Shown piece after piece: positions 1 through 13,006 of a stretch of DNA of 64,000 nt. The notes beneath the pieces were generated by a model. That model did not search any database. It was not told where the DNA came from and was given only the letters and a program-made list of their open reading frames with translations. The DNA is from Cruorifilaria tuberocauda. Its lineage: Eukaryota; Nematoda; Chromadorea; Rhabditida; Onchocercidae. The DNA is taken from NCBI GenBank assembly GCA_013365365.1, contig JABVXU010000225.1, positions 1-64,000 on the forward strand, given 5' to 3'. How positions within the stretch are numbered: the stretch's first letter is position 1; each line of letters starts with the position of its first letter. A program made the position numbers and the translations under genes.

Positions 1-115
1 ATGTTAAAAAATTGTAAAAGGTTAGAAATTAGAAAGTAAGAATTTTAAAATTTAAGAAATTTAAACCATAAGTGTATCGAGTAACTGCCGAAAAAGAAAT
101 TTGGAAAATTTTCAC

Positions 116-484
116 TCAGTCGCTCCTTCTTTTTAATTTGATGCAATAAATCCTTGCCATCAGCATATTCCTGAATGATGAAAACTGCCGAACCACAACC
201 TATAATCAGCAGGTTTTTAAAATGAATGAAATTACGATTTTTATGGAAATATATTCTTAATTTGTTTTTTAAAATTTTCACACTCGATAATTTGTATAAC
301 TTCAGAAATGTTTTGGAAGTAAGCTTGTATGAAGTATAAATGTCCACCTATATATCTTATTTTTTAATAAATAATCTTAAAGAATAAAGTTCAAACTTCA
401 TAAATTTCAGTAATCTTTGGACGGCTCAGCATTGGTAAATTTTGTAATTCTCGTGGAAGAAAGCGAATAAAGTCGGTTTGCGAT
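116..484 (-). CDS. Protein kinase, partial (TSSK/CAMK-like)
   Basis: Two exons, about 397-484 and 116-199 on the minus strand, encode the middle of a protein kinase N-lobe. The first reads FLPRELQNLPMLSRPKITEI, the alphaC helix (Glu in PREL) and following loop typical of testis-specific serine kinases. The second reads IIQEYADGKDLLHQIKK, the hinge and alphaD region. The catalytic loop would lie beyond the left edge. The phase between the two exons does not close with plain GT-AG sites as I read them, so either a small exon is missing or one boundary is wrong. Possible upstream exons (an ATG exon near 1322-1351 ending in GTGAGT, and one near 1420-1463) were seen, but the glycine loop was not found. 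Family membership is an inference from two motifs. A degenerate copy is possible. Confidence 0.5.
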
Positions 485-589
485 CTGAATACATAAAAAC
501 AGAAATAAGTTCCTAATAAGTTGCATGTAACTTTAAATCTATTAATTTTAGCAAGATCTGCACTATTGATGTGCACAAATTTCACATAT

Positions 590-2550
590 TACAAACTAAC
601 ATTTATTAATGAAAAATTTTCCTTCATTTTCAGAATTTCGATAATAGTATTACATAAAAGTTAAATACTCCATATTTATTTAACAATGATTTACATTCGG
701 AAAATAGCATACAAAATTTGAGAGAGTCATAGTATTCTTTTTTGTTTTTAACATATCATTATCAATATGACTGACCGCCTATCGATAATTTTAATTGCAA
801 CATTTCTGGAAAGTTTTTTGGACCAAGCTAGTTGAACTTTAGAATATTCTCCTTTTCCTGATTGAAAATTTTTATTATTTTCATCAATATTTATAAGCGT
901 TCTTTCTCTTTGCAATCATTACATCACGAAAATATTACTTATTAAAGCTATTATGCTGTACATTTAAATAGGTTTTCTCAAACAAATTTTACGATAAAGT
1001 CACGCGACACAGCATATGTGTATACTTTTTTCTATAAAATCTCAGCTTCTAATTTTACAAATAAGTGTTGAACTGTTGAAATACTGAATCGAAATGTTGA
1101 ACAAAATTTATTGAAATTTTTAAATATCTGTATCCATAAGCTTGTCCTGTCTCAAGTTAAAAGTCTTCCTTATTATTTTGTGAAATCACTGCACCAAGAA
1201 AAATCATCCCAGGTTGTCATATCTGTAAATAAGTCCCGATCATGGAACTCACCAATTATTTCATTACATTTGTATCCACAACTGATTACTCACTTCGATA
1301 CCTGTTTTACTTTGAGGAGACATCTGAATTTGAATAAAGTTAGTAGGTAATACTTGTCAGAGATAACGAAACCAAAAAAAAAAAAAACAACAAACCCGTC
1401 ACATATCACCCCTTACCTTTGGATTGGTTCGCAAATGATCCAGAGAGGACTCAAGAAACCTGTTCATAAAAATTAAACTAAAAAAAATGATGCCATTAAT
1501 CATTTTTCTCCATGCTTATGCAATTTTAAATTGGAAAACTAGCCATTGGTAGTAAGAATTTTCAGTGGCCTTTTTACAACTTGAGAAAGTGTTGTATAAT
1601 CCATTTTGCACAATTCGCAGAATATATTTTTACTGCCAACAAGAGAAACAGAACAAACAAAATCGACAAACAGAAAAATACAAAATAATCTAAAACAACC
1701 GCAATCCTACAATGAGGTAAAACTTATAATATAACAAGTAAATGTGACAGAAAGTAAATAAAAAGCACTTCTACTACTTATAAAAAGTTTGATTTAAACT
1801 TAAAACCAACTACACTACCGAAAATAAACATATCGGTTGATTGAAATTTAGATGAAAAATATTCAGTCTTGTAATCCAATTATATTAGAATTGCGTTAAC
1901 TGTCGATCACATACTTTTATTGAGCTCTCAGATCAAGAACAAATTGTGAATAACAAATGACTTTCCATCAGCTAATAAATTGCACAGATTTCCTAATAAT
2001 TCGATAAAATATAAAAATAATTACTCATGACTTGATATATTTAAATTTTAAAAAAAATATTTAAAAGCTATATTTAAAATGATATGTCGCGCAGGTATAC
2101 AGAAAAAATAATCGCATGAATCTCTGCTAACTGATTAAACGATCAAAGAAATTTTAGAAAATGACGAAAAGTATATATTGCAGGCTTTTTAAAGGAAAAA
2201 AATGTAAAATACAAATTGAAGTTTACTTATCAAATGAATCAATCAAAACTGGCAGTATTTTGAAGGAAATATAAAAGACAAGTTCATTTCAAGAACCAAT
2301 CTGAAAATGTTCTTTATGAATATATAATTTATCCAAAATACGTATCAAATTACTAAATTGATTACTAGATTTAAACTTAATCTGGAGATGAGATCGTCAA
2401 CTTAGTTTGTTAAGTTTTTCTAACATACTCCTTAGAAAAGCGTTACAAAATTTGATGTCGTTCGCAAGGAAATCCTCCCTAACAAACGAAACGTCGAAGC
2501 CATTGACTTTTTATGAATGAGACACTATACTTTGTCTCAGAGCTTGCAAA
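590..2550. other. Intergenic/intronic, AT-rich
   Basis: About 2 kb with no firm gene. It may hold 5' exons of the kinase on the left: 1420-1463 and about 1322-1351 on the minus strand both end in good donor sites and read openly, but their phases could not be joined to the kinase exons. The rest shows only short open frames. Confidence 0.4.
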
Positions 2551-4105
2551 TCAAACGTGCGGAAATTTTCTAGTAGAAATACTCCCAAATAAATTATTCC
2601 CATCATTTACCTTCCGCATTTTCTCCCGTATAGTTCTAATCAACAAAGCAGTTTGAAAAATCAACTGGTTAGCAGAAATCGAGACCTGCAAATTACAAGC
2701 AAAGAAATAAGTAAAGGAAAAGTCTAAGTTTTTCATTTTTTATAGGATGAAACTTTAAATGAACAAATGCTCATGATTACTGCAATAGTATGGGAATACC
2801 TGAGTTGCATTTTGATCTTTGAAGTATTCTTTTAATGTGTTGCTGAAGCGTTTTGAATAATGGACAAATTCCCGTTTCCGTTTCTCTACTGCTGAAAATA
2901 TTATGGAAATTCTTCATAAACATTTATAGAAAAATGATAACATTTTGGCATCATGGAAAATCATTCGTTAAGTTCCTTCTTAAAGCCAGACGAGAAGAAA
3001 ATTTATTGCAAAGCCAAAAATTGCTTACAAAGTTGGACGCTCGGATGGATCACTTGCATTACTGCATTTGTAGCATCTAAAAGTTTTTTAATAGATGAGG
3101 CAATCTCCTTTATTGTTTCCAGAAAAGTCCGTCGATCAGACATCTCTTCAGGTACACGAGCTAAAACTCGTCGCAGAGAAACTGCTCTGGAAAAAAATTA
3201 TTTGATATAATTATTTTACATTTATTTTAGAAATTAAAATTAATGAAAACTTCATGAACAGAATTTAACCTCGACGACAATTCTTGATATTCTCCTTGAC
3301 GTAGATTTGGCAATTCTAGATCGTCAACAGGTGCAGTTGCCTGTCTTCGCAAGAAAGTTTCCTGAAACAAACACAAGATAATCTGAAACATCATTCAAAA
3401 ACTATCATGGAAAAAAAAGAACTCGATGATATTAAAATAAATTACCATCTATAAATTTGAAGAAAAGTGTTCATTATTTTTTTATTATTTATGCCACAAA
3501 ATTCATGAATCATGAAATGCAAAATTTAAGACCGCTAATGCTACAGATTAAAGCTTTTTTGAGACGATCGACTAAATCATAAGATCAGCTTGTGCAAATA
3601 TATTCGTTTAAAGGACTAAGGAATGAAATTATTAAAACGATTTGAAGACCATTTACTTTTTATTACTTACTTTTTCAAAAGAATACAAGAGACCTGAATC
3701 AAATATGAATAACACTGGAGAAAAAAAGCACTACCTGAAGGTTAACATTTAACTCTGAGTCTATTAATAAGACTTTTGTGAAATCGAAAAGAAAGGACGG
3801 CGAAGAAATATCAGCTTGTCTCAAAGTACTCCGTAACTGCTGAAAGATAACTTATAAAAGGCTGAAGAATTAAAAATTATATTTATAAAAAGTCGAAGAT
3901 TTTTAAAAAATCATATATATATATAAATACATATATATAAAGAGAAAAATAGAATGAGGTAACTTTTCATATAATGCCTAACTTGAATCATATGAACAGC
4001 AGTATCGTTATTCCGACGATTTTGGATGATGCGATCTAATACACCACTATACAAGCACTGATATGTCATCGCACCCAGATATCCTCCTTCTTCATTCATC
4101 GCCAT
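2551..4105 (-). CDS. ccm-3: Programmed cell death protein 10 (CCM3)
   Basis: Six exons (3983-4105, 3735-3839, 3266 region 3270-3361, 3029-3186, 2800-2891, 2551-2685) join in phase to a 234-residue protein; the human protein has 212. The N-terminal third is the dimerisation domain. The C-terminal two thirds is the FAT-homology four-helix domain. Diagnostic stretches are FLETIKEIASSIKKLLDATN (human [20 protein letters not shown]), REFVHYSKRFSNTLKEYFKD, and SISANQLIFQTALLI near the end (human VSANRLIHQTNLIL). In the family, PDCD10 is an adaptor joining GCKIII kinases to striatin (STRIPAK) and CCM2, acting in vesicle traffic, junctions and excretory canal integrity in nematodes. The start is the first ATG, four bases after a TTTTAG acceptor, as expected for a trans-spliced messenger. 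The C-terminus runs about 20 residues past the human end, after a possible but unused GT. Confidence 0.93.
3913..3939. repeat. AT-rich microsatellite
   Basis: Alternating AT tract in the first intron of the PDCD10 gene. It is a simple repeat with no coding content. Confidence 0.7.
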
Positions 4106-5532
4106 TGTTCTAAAATTAATCGTATAACAGAATTCAAAATAAGATTAAGTCCATAAATAATATAAAGGCGTAAAATAAATAAATAGTATTGGCATTATAA
4201 TAATGAAATTGCTAAAAAGTAAACTAATAAAACATTGAAAGTTTCATTATATTAGATAAGGAAATATGAGACGTTTAGAAAACTTGAAGAGAAATTTTCG
4301 ACCCGAGTATACGCTAAATCATCTAATCTTGAAGCTTTCGTCCTTACTGTTTATATGTTTACGGACAAATATAGAAGAAATTAATAAATATTAATTGGCA
4401 CTTCTGTTAAGGTGTTTTATACTGGTTACTAATTTGTATCGGAAATTTGAGTGATTGTTGAAAAGATCACAAAGAGTCAATTCACGAAGTCCTCTTAAAT
4501 CTTCGATAATCGAATCCATTTCGTATGATTACCATAATCCATGAAATCTGACATGCAGATGACGCTGTTACCCTAAACGATTTCATATAAGCTAATATGA
4601 TATAAGGAATTCATGTCAAATATCTTCAATTATATAACCTTGAACTTTCAGTAATCCATGCTCATATTAAAATATTTCAATGACTAATTAGATATCTTGG
4701 AACTCAACAATCTTCATATGTTCATTTTCGATAGATGACTTTTATTCATAACTACATTTAGATTTTCATGAAATTTCTGCTAAATATCGAGCTCTTTAAT
4801 TTCCGATGAACCGAGCAGGGGAGCTAATAAAATAAAAAAGTGTAATTTTTTTTATCTCATCTATTTTTCACAGGTGCAAAAAAAGAGCAGTGTTGTAACT
4901 TTAGCAACTATTTGGAAATTGCACTTCCTTATAAATTTTAAATTATCAAACCGATTGTGGCTCTTGCATTAAGCACACTATGCAGGTGAATTCAGTCTCG
5001 AATGAACATGTGTTTCGAATACATGTGTAAAAAAGAAATAGTACACACCTGTTTATATGGTGATGATAAGGGTAGTATTATCAATAAACTGGAGTGGTAT
5101 CAAATTAATCATAGAGTGAAAGGCAATTAATTTTCCTTAAATGAAATATATGAAACAATGGAAGGAAACTGAATCTCCATCACAGATGAACCATAAAACA
5201 AACAACCGCTAGAACCTAAATAATCCACACATACCCATCCTCATACAACGGTCACCACCAGAAGAAACACTAATTTAATTTAATACTTCCACAATGAAAA
5301 CGTAAATCCTACAGCCTAGCAAGAAAGTACTGAGATCCCAGAACTTTAGGTCTGGAGTTTTTTTTAAGACTTCGGATTTCTTCTCTCAGTTTATTCTTAT
5401 AATTAACTGCTTACCTTCTTCTACACATATGCTAATTTGATAGAAATAAATTGCTATGAAAGGAATACCTAGATACAGTATTATTCATTGTATTATATGT
5501 ACTAACTGATAACCAGTCATAGTAAGACGAAA
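4106..5532. other. Divergent intergenic region
   Basis: About 1.4 kb between the heads of the minus-strand PDCD10 gene and the plus-strand small membrane protein gene, so it should contain both promoters. I see no recognisable motif, RNA gene or open frame. Confidence 0.5.
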
Positions 5533-6350
5533 ATGTCGTTCTTTTTCCTGTTGCTAATTATATGTTTTGTCGGTGCCGTAGGGTACTTTGTTGTGAAGGT
5601 TTGTTGCCAACAATAAACGATCAACGATGAATCTTTTAATGTTGGTTGGGATAAATCATCCTTTACTGGAGAAATTTAGTTAATCGCTTATTGGCTCTCC
5701 CTTAATGACAAATTCAATCAGTAATTGTCATTATTTCATTACAGTGCAAATATGGAAATAGGAGTATCTTCTTTTTCAGAAAAAGAATGCTGCTGCTACT
5801 GCAATGGGAACTGGAAAACATGTATGTATTTTACATTTTCATGAACTTTTCTTTCTGGTAAGAATATGAGTATCGAATTTAACTCACTGAAATATCGAAG
5901 TTATAAAAAGAAATGTTTAGAATGATATAGCCGACACTGCAAAACCTATGGATCCAACGCTGGAAGCTAGTGCAAGTTTTAACCCTTTTATTTTTACAAT
6001 TTCATTTTGCATTCTTCCTTATTTTCTTTTCCTGTCTTAAAAATTTCGAAATCTTCACTGAGGATTTAGCATTTTGTAACATAATATGAGAGTATATGAG
6101 ATTCCTGATAACTTCTGTTGATATTCTTCTGCTACAGATACAGCAATGCAAATTAAACGTAACCATTGCATGCTATATTGTTTCTGGAAAACTGGCAATC
6201 AAAAACAACTTTTATATAGAAAATGGAAATGTTACAGGTTCAAACACCATCATCAACTGCAACGGATACACAGGGAATCGAGGGCAGTAAAAGTGGTTCT
6301 AAAAGAAAGAAAAAGAAAAGCAGTAAGCGAAAGAAGCAGAAAAAACAGTG
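5533..6350 (+). CDS. Small single-pass membrane protein, lysine-rich tail
   Basis: Not recognised. Exon 1 (5533-5598) encodes a signal-anchor-like start, MSFFFLLLIICFVGAVGYFV, followed by lysine. Exon 2 (5780-5821) continues KKNAAATAMGTGKH. Exon 3 (5921 to about 5967) begins NDIADTAKPMDPTLEA. A last exon after the TTACAG acceptor at about 6230-6240 can be read as QTPSSTATDTQGIEG and then a tail of repeated Lys/Arg/Ser ending in TGA at about 6350. The first three exons join in phase. The last junction does not close with the donors I can see: the frame that follows directly ends in GNRGQ instead. The predicted product is therefore about 75-95 residues, with one N-terminal membrane helix and a short hydrophilic cytosolic or lumenal tail. 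No function can be given. It could be nematode-restricted. Confidence 0.5.
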
Positions 6351-8112
6351 AGCGAGAAATGAAATATCGTGGAGAATTATTTGAACTACATTTTTCTCCA
6401 TTAATAACAAGTCTTATAACCTGCAATAATTAACGAATCATGTCATATAATTTCGACATTTCCACATTTTTCTTATTTTTTTCCCTCTTTCTTAAAATAA
6501 CAAGATCATTAAATTTCTCAAGATCTCAAGATTTACACAACTAACTGCTTATATTGTCAATTGCTATAATACAATCTTGAAAAAGCACCATTAATTATAA
6601 ATGAAGTACAGATAAGAGAATTAGTTATAAAGATTGGAATACGGCATGAACCATTCCTACCAACAATTCTTTTTATTTTTATTTTTGCATTTCTGAAGTA
6701 CTCACTCATCTTCATTATTAATTGCTATAACTTCGGAATCACACCATCGCAATGGTACCAAGACTTTTTGAACAAAATGCTATGGAGTCACTATTGTCAT
6801 CAATTTAGCGAATAAAAAGTAATGCAAAAAAAACTTCATTACTCAACTGATTTCTAAATAAGATGCCGCTTCTAAATTTGAATAAAATATTTCCGAACAA
6901 GTTTTAACGAAGTAATCACTTTCAAAATACAATATCATAATTAAAAACGTCATGTCAATCACCTCATATATGAATCTCATCGGTTTTCCCTGAACTTCTT
7001 GAGATGTTTTCCCTGAACTTAGTACAAAGGACTTACTAGTTGTGAAAAAACAATATCAAACGAGAATTAGTCTTCAATCAAAGACAATCTGCAGTCAGTG
7101 AGAATATAACAAACTTCTGGATCCCTATTTATTAAGCAATTAATAGCTCTGAAAAACTAATTAATAGCTCTGAAAAACTACAAAGTAAAATTTGAAAATT
7201 AACCGAATGGAAAATTTACTACAGTAGATTAAATGATCTGTTGTAAGTATTCAGCGATTTGCTCCACTTACAAAAGTTCTCTTTAATGTTAGCGATTATT
7301 TGATTATCGCTATCTGAAATGAAGAGAAATTTTTAAATCTTTCAAGAAAAGTGAGAGTTTTCCAAATTCTATACCGAATCTGTATCCATTTCGCTAGTAT
7401 TACATTCATCACCAGCTACATACAACTAGAAAAGCGAGTATATCCACATACTTCTAGTACTTTCATATCTCTCTGATTTGCATTTCAAGCTCGGATAGAT
7501 AAAAACGATACCTCTTAGAGCAACCATCATTCTTAAGAAGAACGAGTCAACTGTTAATTCAACATAAAGTTCACAGAATATAAGAAAAAATTCGTATTAC
7601 ATGAATCGCTCTTATGATTCGCAAATTACTGCAAAAATATTTAAATCTGAAATTTTGCATTACCTGATCAAGCAAACATTTCATTGCATTTCTTCTTGCA
7701 AACGTATTTGCTATTCTAAAAGCGATCATATTGGCGCTTAACTGAATATTACATACTTTCTTCATAATTCAGAATTTATATAAAACCATTTACCTTCCTC
7801 ACCAATTTCGGAAATGTGAGTGTTGTTTAAATTTATAATCAAACAGAAAACGAAAACAGCACTACATCCAGAAACGTGTTTCTTTTATCATATATTTTTC
7901 TCATACCACAAAAATTTACATGAACCTAAAGTATTTAGCATATTACATTAGGAAGAAATGAAAATTAAGGACAAAAAAATCCGGGCTGTTTTGCATGTAG
8001 CTAAAATAATTAATGATGTAGAAAAGCAATATCCATCAAATAATTTAGCATAAGATCTTATAAAATTTATTTATTCAAAGGAAGCATTGAAATCCAAATC
8101 TAGATTAAGCAC
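6351..8112. other. Intergenic region between convergent genes
   Basis: Holds the 3' ends of the plus-strand small membrane gene and the minus-strand coiled-coil gene. A possible minus-strand exon pair (about 7680-7757 plus 7530-7545) reads NMIAFRIANTFARRNAMKCL and then a stop, but it does not join in phase to the neighbouring gene. A 21-base unit is repeated twice in tandem at 7139-7180. Confidence 0.4.
7139..7180. repeat. Two-copy tandem repeat, 21-bp unit
   Basis: The unit ATTAATAGCTCTGAAAAACT plus A occurs twice head to tail with no mismatch. It is a local duplication in non-coding DNA. Confidence 0.8.
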
Positions 8113-11100
8113 TTATTTTAGCAGTGACATTTCTTCAATATCAGAAACAATTTCATTCCTACTGAAATTCTCCTGACTTCTCATTTACATGGCAAGAATA
8201 AGTGATGAGCTTCCCAAACTTTATATCAATCCATTCATTAAAACTACAAAACAAACATTAAAACAGCCAGATTCTTAAAATATAATGGGAATGTGAAACA
8301 GACTTTATATTGCTTTAAGATAAAGTCTTTTCGTGATTAAGACTACCTAATCTTTTTTCTTTGACGGACTGAAATGAAAATTCTCTTCCAATTCAAGCTA
8401 CTTTGAATACAACATCTTTAAAAAAACGAATGTAATAGACATAAGACTACCATTCAAATCAAAAAAAAATTGATTACCAATTAGAGAGGATTAAACAAGT
8501 CATCTTGCGTTATTGACCTGAGCTCACTACTACTTGATTCGGTCAAAACATGTATCATCCGTGTCAACTTCGCGACACGCTTTTCACTTATAGCCAAATC
8601 TTGCTTTAATGCCATCAGATGCTATAATTCGAAAATATAAATCGTTCTTCAATCAAAAACACAGAAGACGAATTAGTTTAAAACATACTAATTTATGCTG
8701 ACTTCATTTTAACTCCTGCCAGTCTACAGAATAAACAAAAAGAATAAATTTACAATTTTCCGTCGAATTAAAGAAATTTATGATTTTCTGTTCTGTAGTC
8801 ATAATTTTTATATTTTAAAATCGATCACCTCAGAATCACTTACAACATCCACAGAGCTATTCGATCCTTTCTTGGCGATAGCATTTGTCGATATTTCGCG
8901 CTCCCTAAGCCATAGCTGTTGACTTCTACTTTGACAAGTTATTAAATTATGCACGAATAAAAATTTTCATTATCCGAAATAAACAATACTTCGATAAAAT
9001 AAAAAACATCTTGATGGACTCACAACCCTGCTAATTCAGCCGTCAGTTTCGTGTTTTCGGCCACTACAGCAATGTAAACTTCATTCAGTTGTTGATACTT
9101 TTCGTCTGCAATATTCACTTCATTCTCTAGCTGTTCATTTCGAGCCTTTGTACGAGCTAACGCATTTGCTAATTCTTCAGCGGTTAAATGCTGTAAAACT
9201 TGTAAAAAAAATCAAATATTTTAAGAGAAGAAAACAAAAAAGGTATGCCATAACTAAACTCAGAAAGCAGCTACAATTTAATATTTTTAACAACAAACTG
9301 CAGAATTTAAATCTAATTTCATTGTTTTATGAATCATTGACCCACAAAACATCTTTTAATACGCTGAGATATCGAAATGATAAATTTCTTGTACAGATAG
9401 TTTCTGAACTGGTTTTACAATTTCTTTTTTATTTAAAAAGATTATCTTAGAATTTCCATATGACTAAATAGTAACAGAGCCTCTGATTTTTTAATACTTT
9501 TTATTTGAACTATTCCTTGATACAATATATACTCTCCAATACCTTCTTTTTCAAGTTGACAGCTTTTACTTATTCAAGCAGGAATACTTTATAAATTTAT
9601 CCAATTTGTGGTTTGAATTTCAGTTTAACAGGGAAGCTCGAACATTCAAAGCTCTATGTGATTAAATAAAATGGATGGAGGTTAAAATATCGTTCAACAA
9701 GGTAGAGCTATTTTTGACCATTCTTTATCTCCTTATCTGTTTAATTAGATCGACTGAAATTTAACCTTTCCTTTAGATTGAATTCTAGAAATAAAAATGA
9801 AAGCAGATATGTAATTCACATAAAGATATTTAGAAAAAAATCACTGACAGTACCGCTTAACAAGAAGACGGATTATTAACTTTGGTAAGTTCTAGAGCAC
9901 ATGAATATTTGACATAACATATTTTTCGTTCCATAAGTCAAACCTTTGCTTCCTCATTTTGATCGACATCATTTCCCACTGATTCAAGTTTTTTGATGGC
10001 CATTTCATCAACCGGTTTCAAATTCGCATCCGAACTGGACATTTCTTTTGACGGAAACTGTTCAATATTCAGTACTGCCATCCTTAATTAATCTAATATT
10101 AATTTTACAAGCATTTTACAGGATATCGGAACAAGGAATGCTTACTTTCTAACAAGAAATTCGATTTCCTTCTTCTGAGCAGTAATAATGTTTTCGCGAT
10201 CCATTAATTTGCTTTTAAGTTCATTAACCTAAGAGAAACTACAATTACTATCTATGCTTCCATATTTAATAATTACTAATTCAATTCAGATGATCCAAAC
10301 AAATAATAAATTTGCTTAATTTGGAACATTAAATGAGAATAACGATTACTTAATCATTAGTCAAAAAATTATACGATTTTTAACAATCTAAGCATAGTAG
10401 CAAAGGAAGTATCAATTACCTTTTTGCATATAAATTTCTGGTCTTGATTTAAACTCCGTAAAAAAACTAATTCTTCTTCTTTTGAGCGACAACTTTCCAT
10501 CAGTTTTGACAAATCATCCTGCAAACGTTTCACTGACCTGAAAAACGCTACACAATATCTCTTGTTCTTTTTCACTCATTTTCATGATTAGTAAAAACCT
10601 TTTTTCACTTAAATAAATGACCTATCTTAATTTTATCCTCATTCTCTTTATATTATAAATTCTAATCAGAAATTTCATACATAGTATTTATTTCAGACCC
10701 AATATTTGCCGCTTCTTTTGAAATTATAAGAAACAGAAAAATACATAAATCCTTGGAAAATTAAAACAGAACTGCGGTGTAAAAATATTTAATAAATTTA
10801 TACCTTTCCTTTTGCTCCAACTTTTCATTAGCAGTCTTAATATCAGCGCGTTGTTGTGCAATGATTGAATCTTTAGCTGTTGAAATTCTCGCCAACTCAA
10901 CGAATTGTTGTTCTAGTGGTGTCTGTTTATTGTCCGTTAATCTGACTGTTTCCGAAGTACTTTGTTTCTATTAAAATAAAATGTTTCAATCAAAGTAAAA
11001 GTTTTCACAAGATTTCCAAAATTTTTAATTGACAAAAATATTTGATTTTTAGGCTTCTGTGACTTACCATAATGGCACTCAATAGTCGTTGCATATTTTC

Positions 11101-13006
11101 AGCTTTAGCATAATTGATAGCGGTTCCTCCTTGATCGGCTTTTTGTCTTCCGATGGTTGCAATATCCTTTTCTGTGAAACTATCACCTAAAAGAGAAGCA
11201 ACAACGAAAATCATCAAGATGGAGAGGTCTACGATTTGCTTTTTTCCTATGATAATTGTTATTGTTGCAGATTCTCTTGATTCAATTACAAAAACAAATC
11301 ATGACTCATTAACCCGTCACTTTTTAAACCAAACTTTCATTAGATCCTAACTTGCTAACTTTTATCGTAATTTAATATATTGATTCATTTTATTTGTTAT
11401 AAAAGTTAAGGTACTGCTTGAAATCCATAAGAGTTTCTTACTATTTTTTCTTTTTTTCTGAAGTTTCCCGAGCTTTGATATCAAATATCAAATCTGACTC
11501 TTAGAAATCCACGTATCATAGCTATCGTGTCTGTTTATATTATTAAAGATTAGTTTAGTGCTTCTTAATGAAATGCAAGAAGTTCCATAACTAGTACTTA
11601 AATTATTTATAAAGACATATCTAATTCAGCAATTTATTAAACTACCGAATAATCTATGATTAGATAATAGACGTTGGACAGTATTTACTGAGCGTTCAAA
11701 CTGTTTCGTCGCATTTCTATAACTCCCAAATAGATAATCGAATGGCCGGCATCCTGAAATAGTTGTTTGGACGTTTTGCTTACAGATTCTTAATTTATAA
11801 AATTATTATTTAATAAGCATTTCAAGCATTTTATTAATAATTGGAAGGCAGCCGCGTTCTCGCAGTAATAATTAACAGCTGAATCAGTTCTTCTCAAACG
11901 AACAGTTCGAGAATAACTTATGGTTCAAGGATCTTTCGGAAAGTCAATACTTTTAGATTTCTTTTTTACGATAAAATGGAAGAGATAGGAGGTCATATAT
12001 ATGTAAAAAAAGAAAACAATCGTCACGATGCATTAACAACAAACACAAAGTTTGTATGTTATTTTTGATGTTATTTTTATATAAGTCGACAAAATTATGT
12101 AGAATTAGCAGAGAACTTCGGGACATTTTACAATTTTTGTATCTAATTTTAAATGGAAGAGGATAATATTGATTAACGAAGAAATATATATCTATAAACG
12201 TTATTAGCTTTCCTTAAGCTACATATCGACGGTGAAACAAATTAGTGAAAAGTATAATACGAAAAGAAAAGAGATATAACCAGAAAAAAACTGACAGCCT
12301 TTTTACCTTTTCTAAAATTTTCGATGATAAGTTGATAGTGGATTTGGATTATTTTATTCATACTTTCTCTCATAAAGTTATTAATAATGAAGAGAAAAGT
12401 AAAACTTGATGAATATTTAAATCTATGCAGTACAATCATCGTAAACATTTATGAAGCTTATTCATTAGATAGAACAAAATGAAATTAAGAACAAAGATTA
12501 GAACTTTCCAGTAAAAACACAATTTCGGATAGTTTTGGATCTTCAGCACAGCCGCGCGTGTATCAAAAACTTACCTAGTAAAGCATAATATTTCCGGTCT
12601 TTCCAGCCATCATCTGGTGGTAGAAACTTTTTACCGTCAAATCTTAATGATGATCTGCGATTGTTGACATAAAAATAGAGACCAAATGCGCCAGGTAGAG
12701 CGGATTGAAGAGTTGTGATTAAAATAGATCCTGCCTGGTCTAGTTCAATCTCTATCGGCTCCACGTAAATGCACAACGTAAAACGAACATCTGCATGAAT
12801 TTGAGTTCCGTATCATCAAGGCACAGAAAAGGAACATGAAAAGAAAGATGAAAAATTGTTTAGATTAATTTTTTAATCTAAACATTGTTTAGATTAATTT
12901 TTTGAATATTGAAAATGTTTTGAAAATTTGATTTAAAATAAATAATTAGATAGATAGCAATTCTATAGCTAAAATCAATCATACCATTTTCAGTTCCATT
13001 TTCCAT
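8113..13006 (-). CDS. TDP-43-type N-terminal domain fused to coiled coil
   Basis: Eleven exons (12985-13006, 12575-12790, 11068-11186, 10804-10967, 10420-10537, 10146-10228, 9944-10082, 9027-9190, 8844-8928, 8518-8621, 8113-8161) join in phase at every intron to a 420-residue protein. Residues about 8-80 match the TDP-43 N-terminal domain: EPIEI, then SILITTLQSALPGAFGL (human VLLSTVTAQFPGACGL), then PPDDGWKD (human APDAGWGN). That domain has a ubiquitin/DIX-like fold and drives head-to-tail polymerisation of TDP-43. There are no RRMs after it. From about residue 138 to 395 the chain is heptad-rich coiled coil, for example IIAQQRADIKTANEKLEQKE and RNEQLENEVNIADEKYQQLN, broken by an acidic linker near 250-285. 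The ATG lies two bases after a TTTTTAAG acceptor. The likely role is a self-assembling scaffold, which is an inference. I know no named orthologue with this architecture. Confidence 0.85.
12855..12902. repeat. Direct repeat with internal palindrome
   Basis: ATTGTTTAGATTAATTTTTT occurs at 12855-12874 and again at 12883-12902. The spacer contains the inverted match TAATCTAAAC. It lies in intron 1 of the TDP-43-like domain gene and is probably replication slippage. Confidence 0.7.

Noticed and set aside
2853..3210. Plus-strand open frames of 75 and 85 codons
   Set aside because: They are antisense to PDCD10 exons, which have clear homology and phase-consistent splicing on the minus strand.
7530..7757. 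Minus-strand exon pair as a 3' alternative end of the coiled-coil gene
   Set aside because: The donor of exon 10 leaves two bases, which would create a stop with this acceptor. The exon 11 at 8113-8161 fits in phase instead.
12243..12448. Minus-strand frame inside intron 2 of the TDP-43-like gene
   Set aside because: Phe/Ile-rich chance frame. Skipping it keeps both flanking exons in phase.
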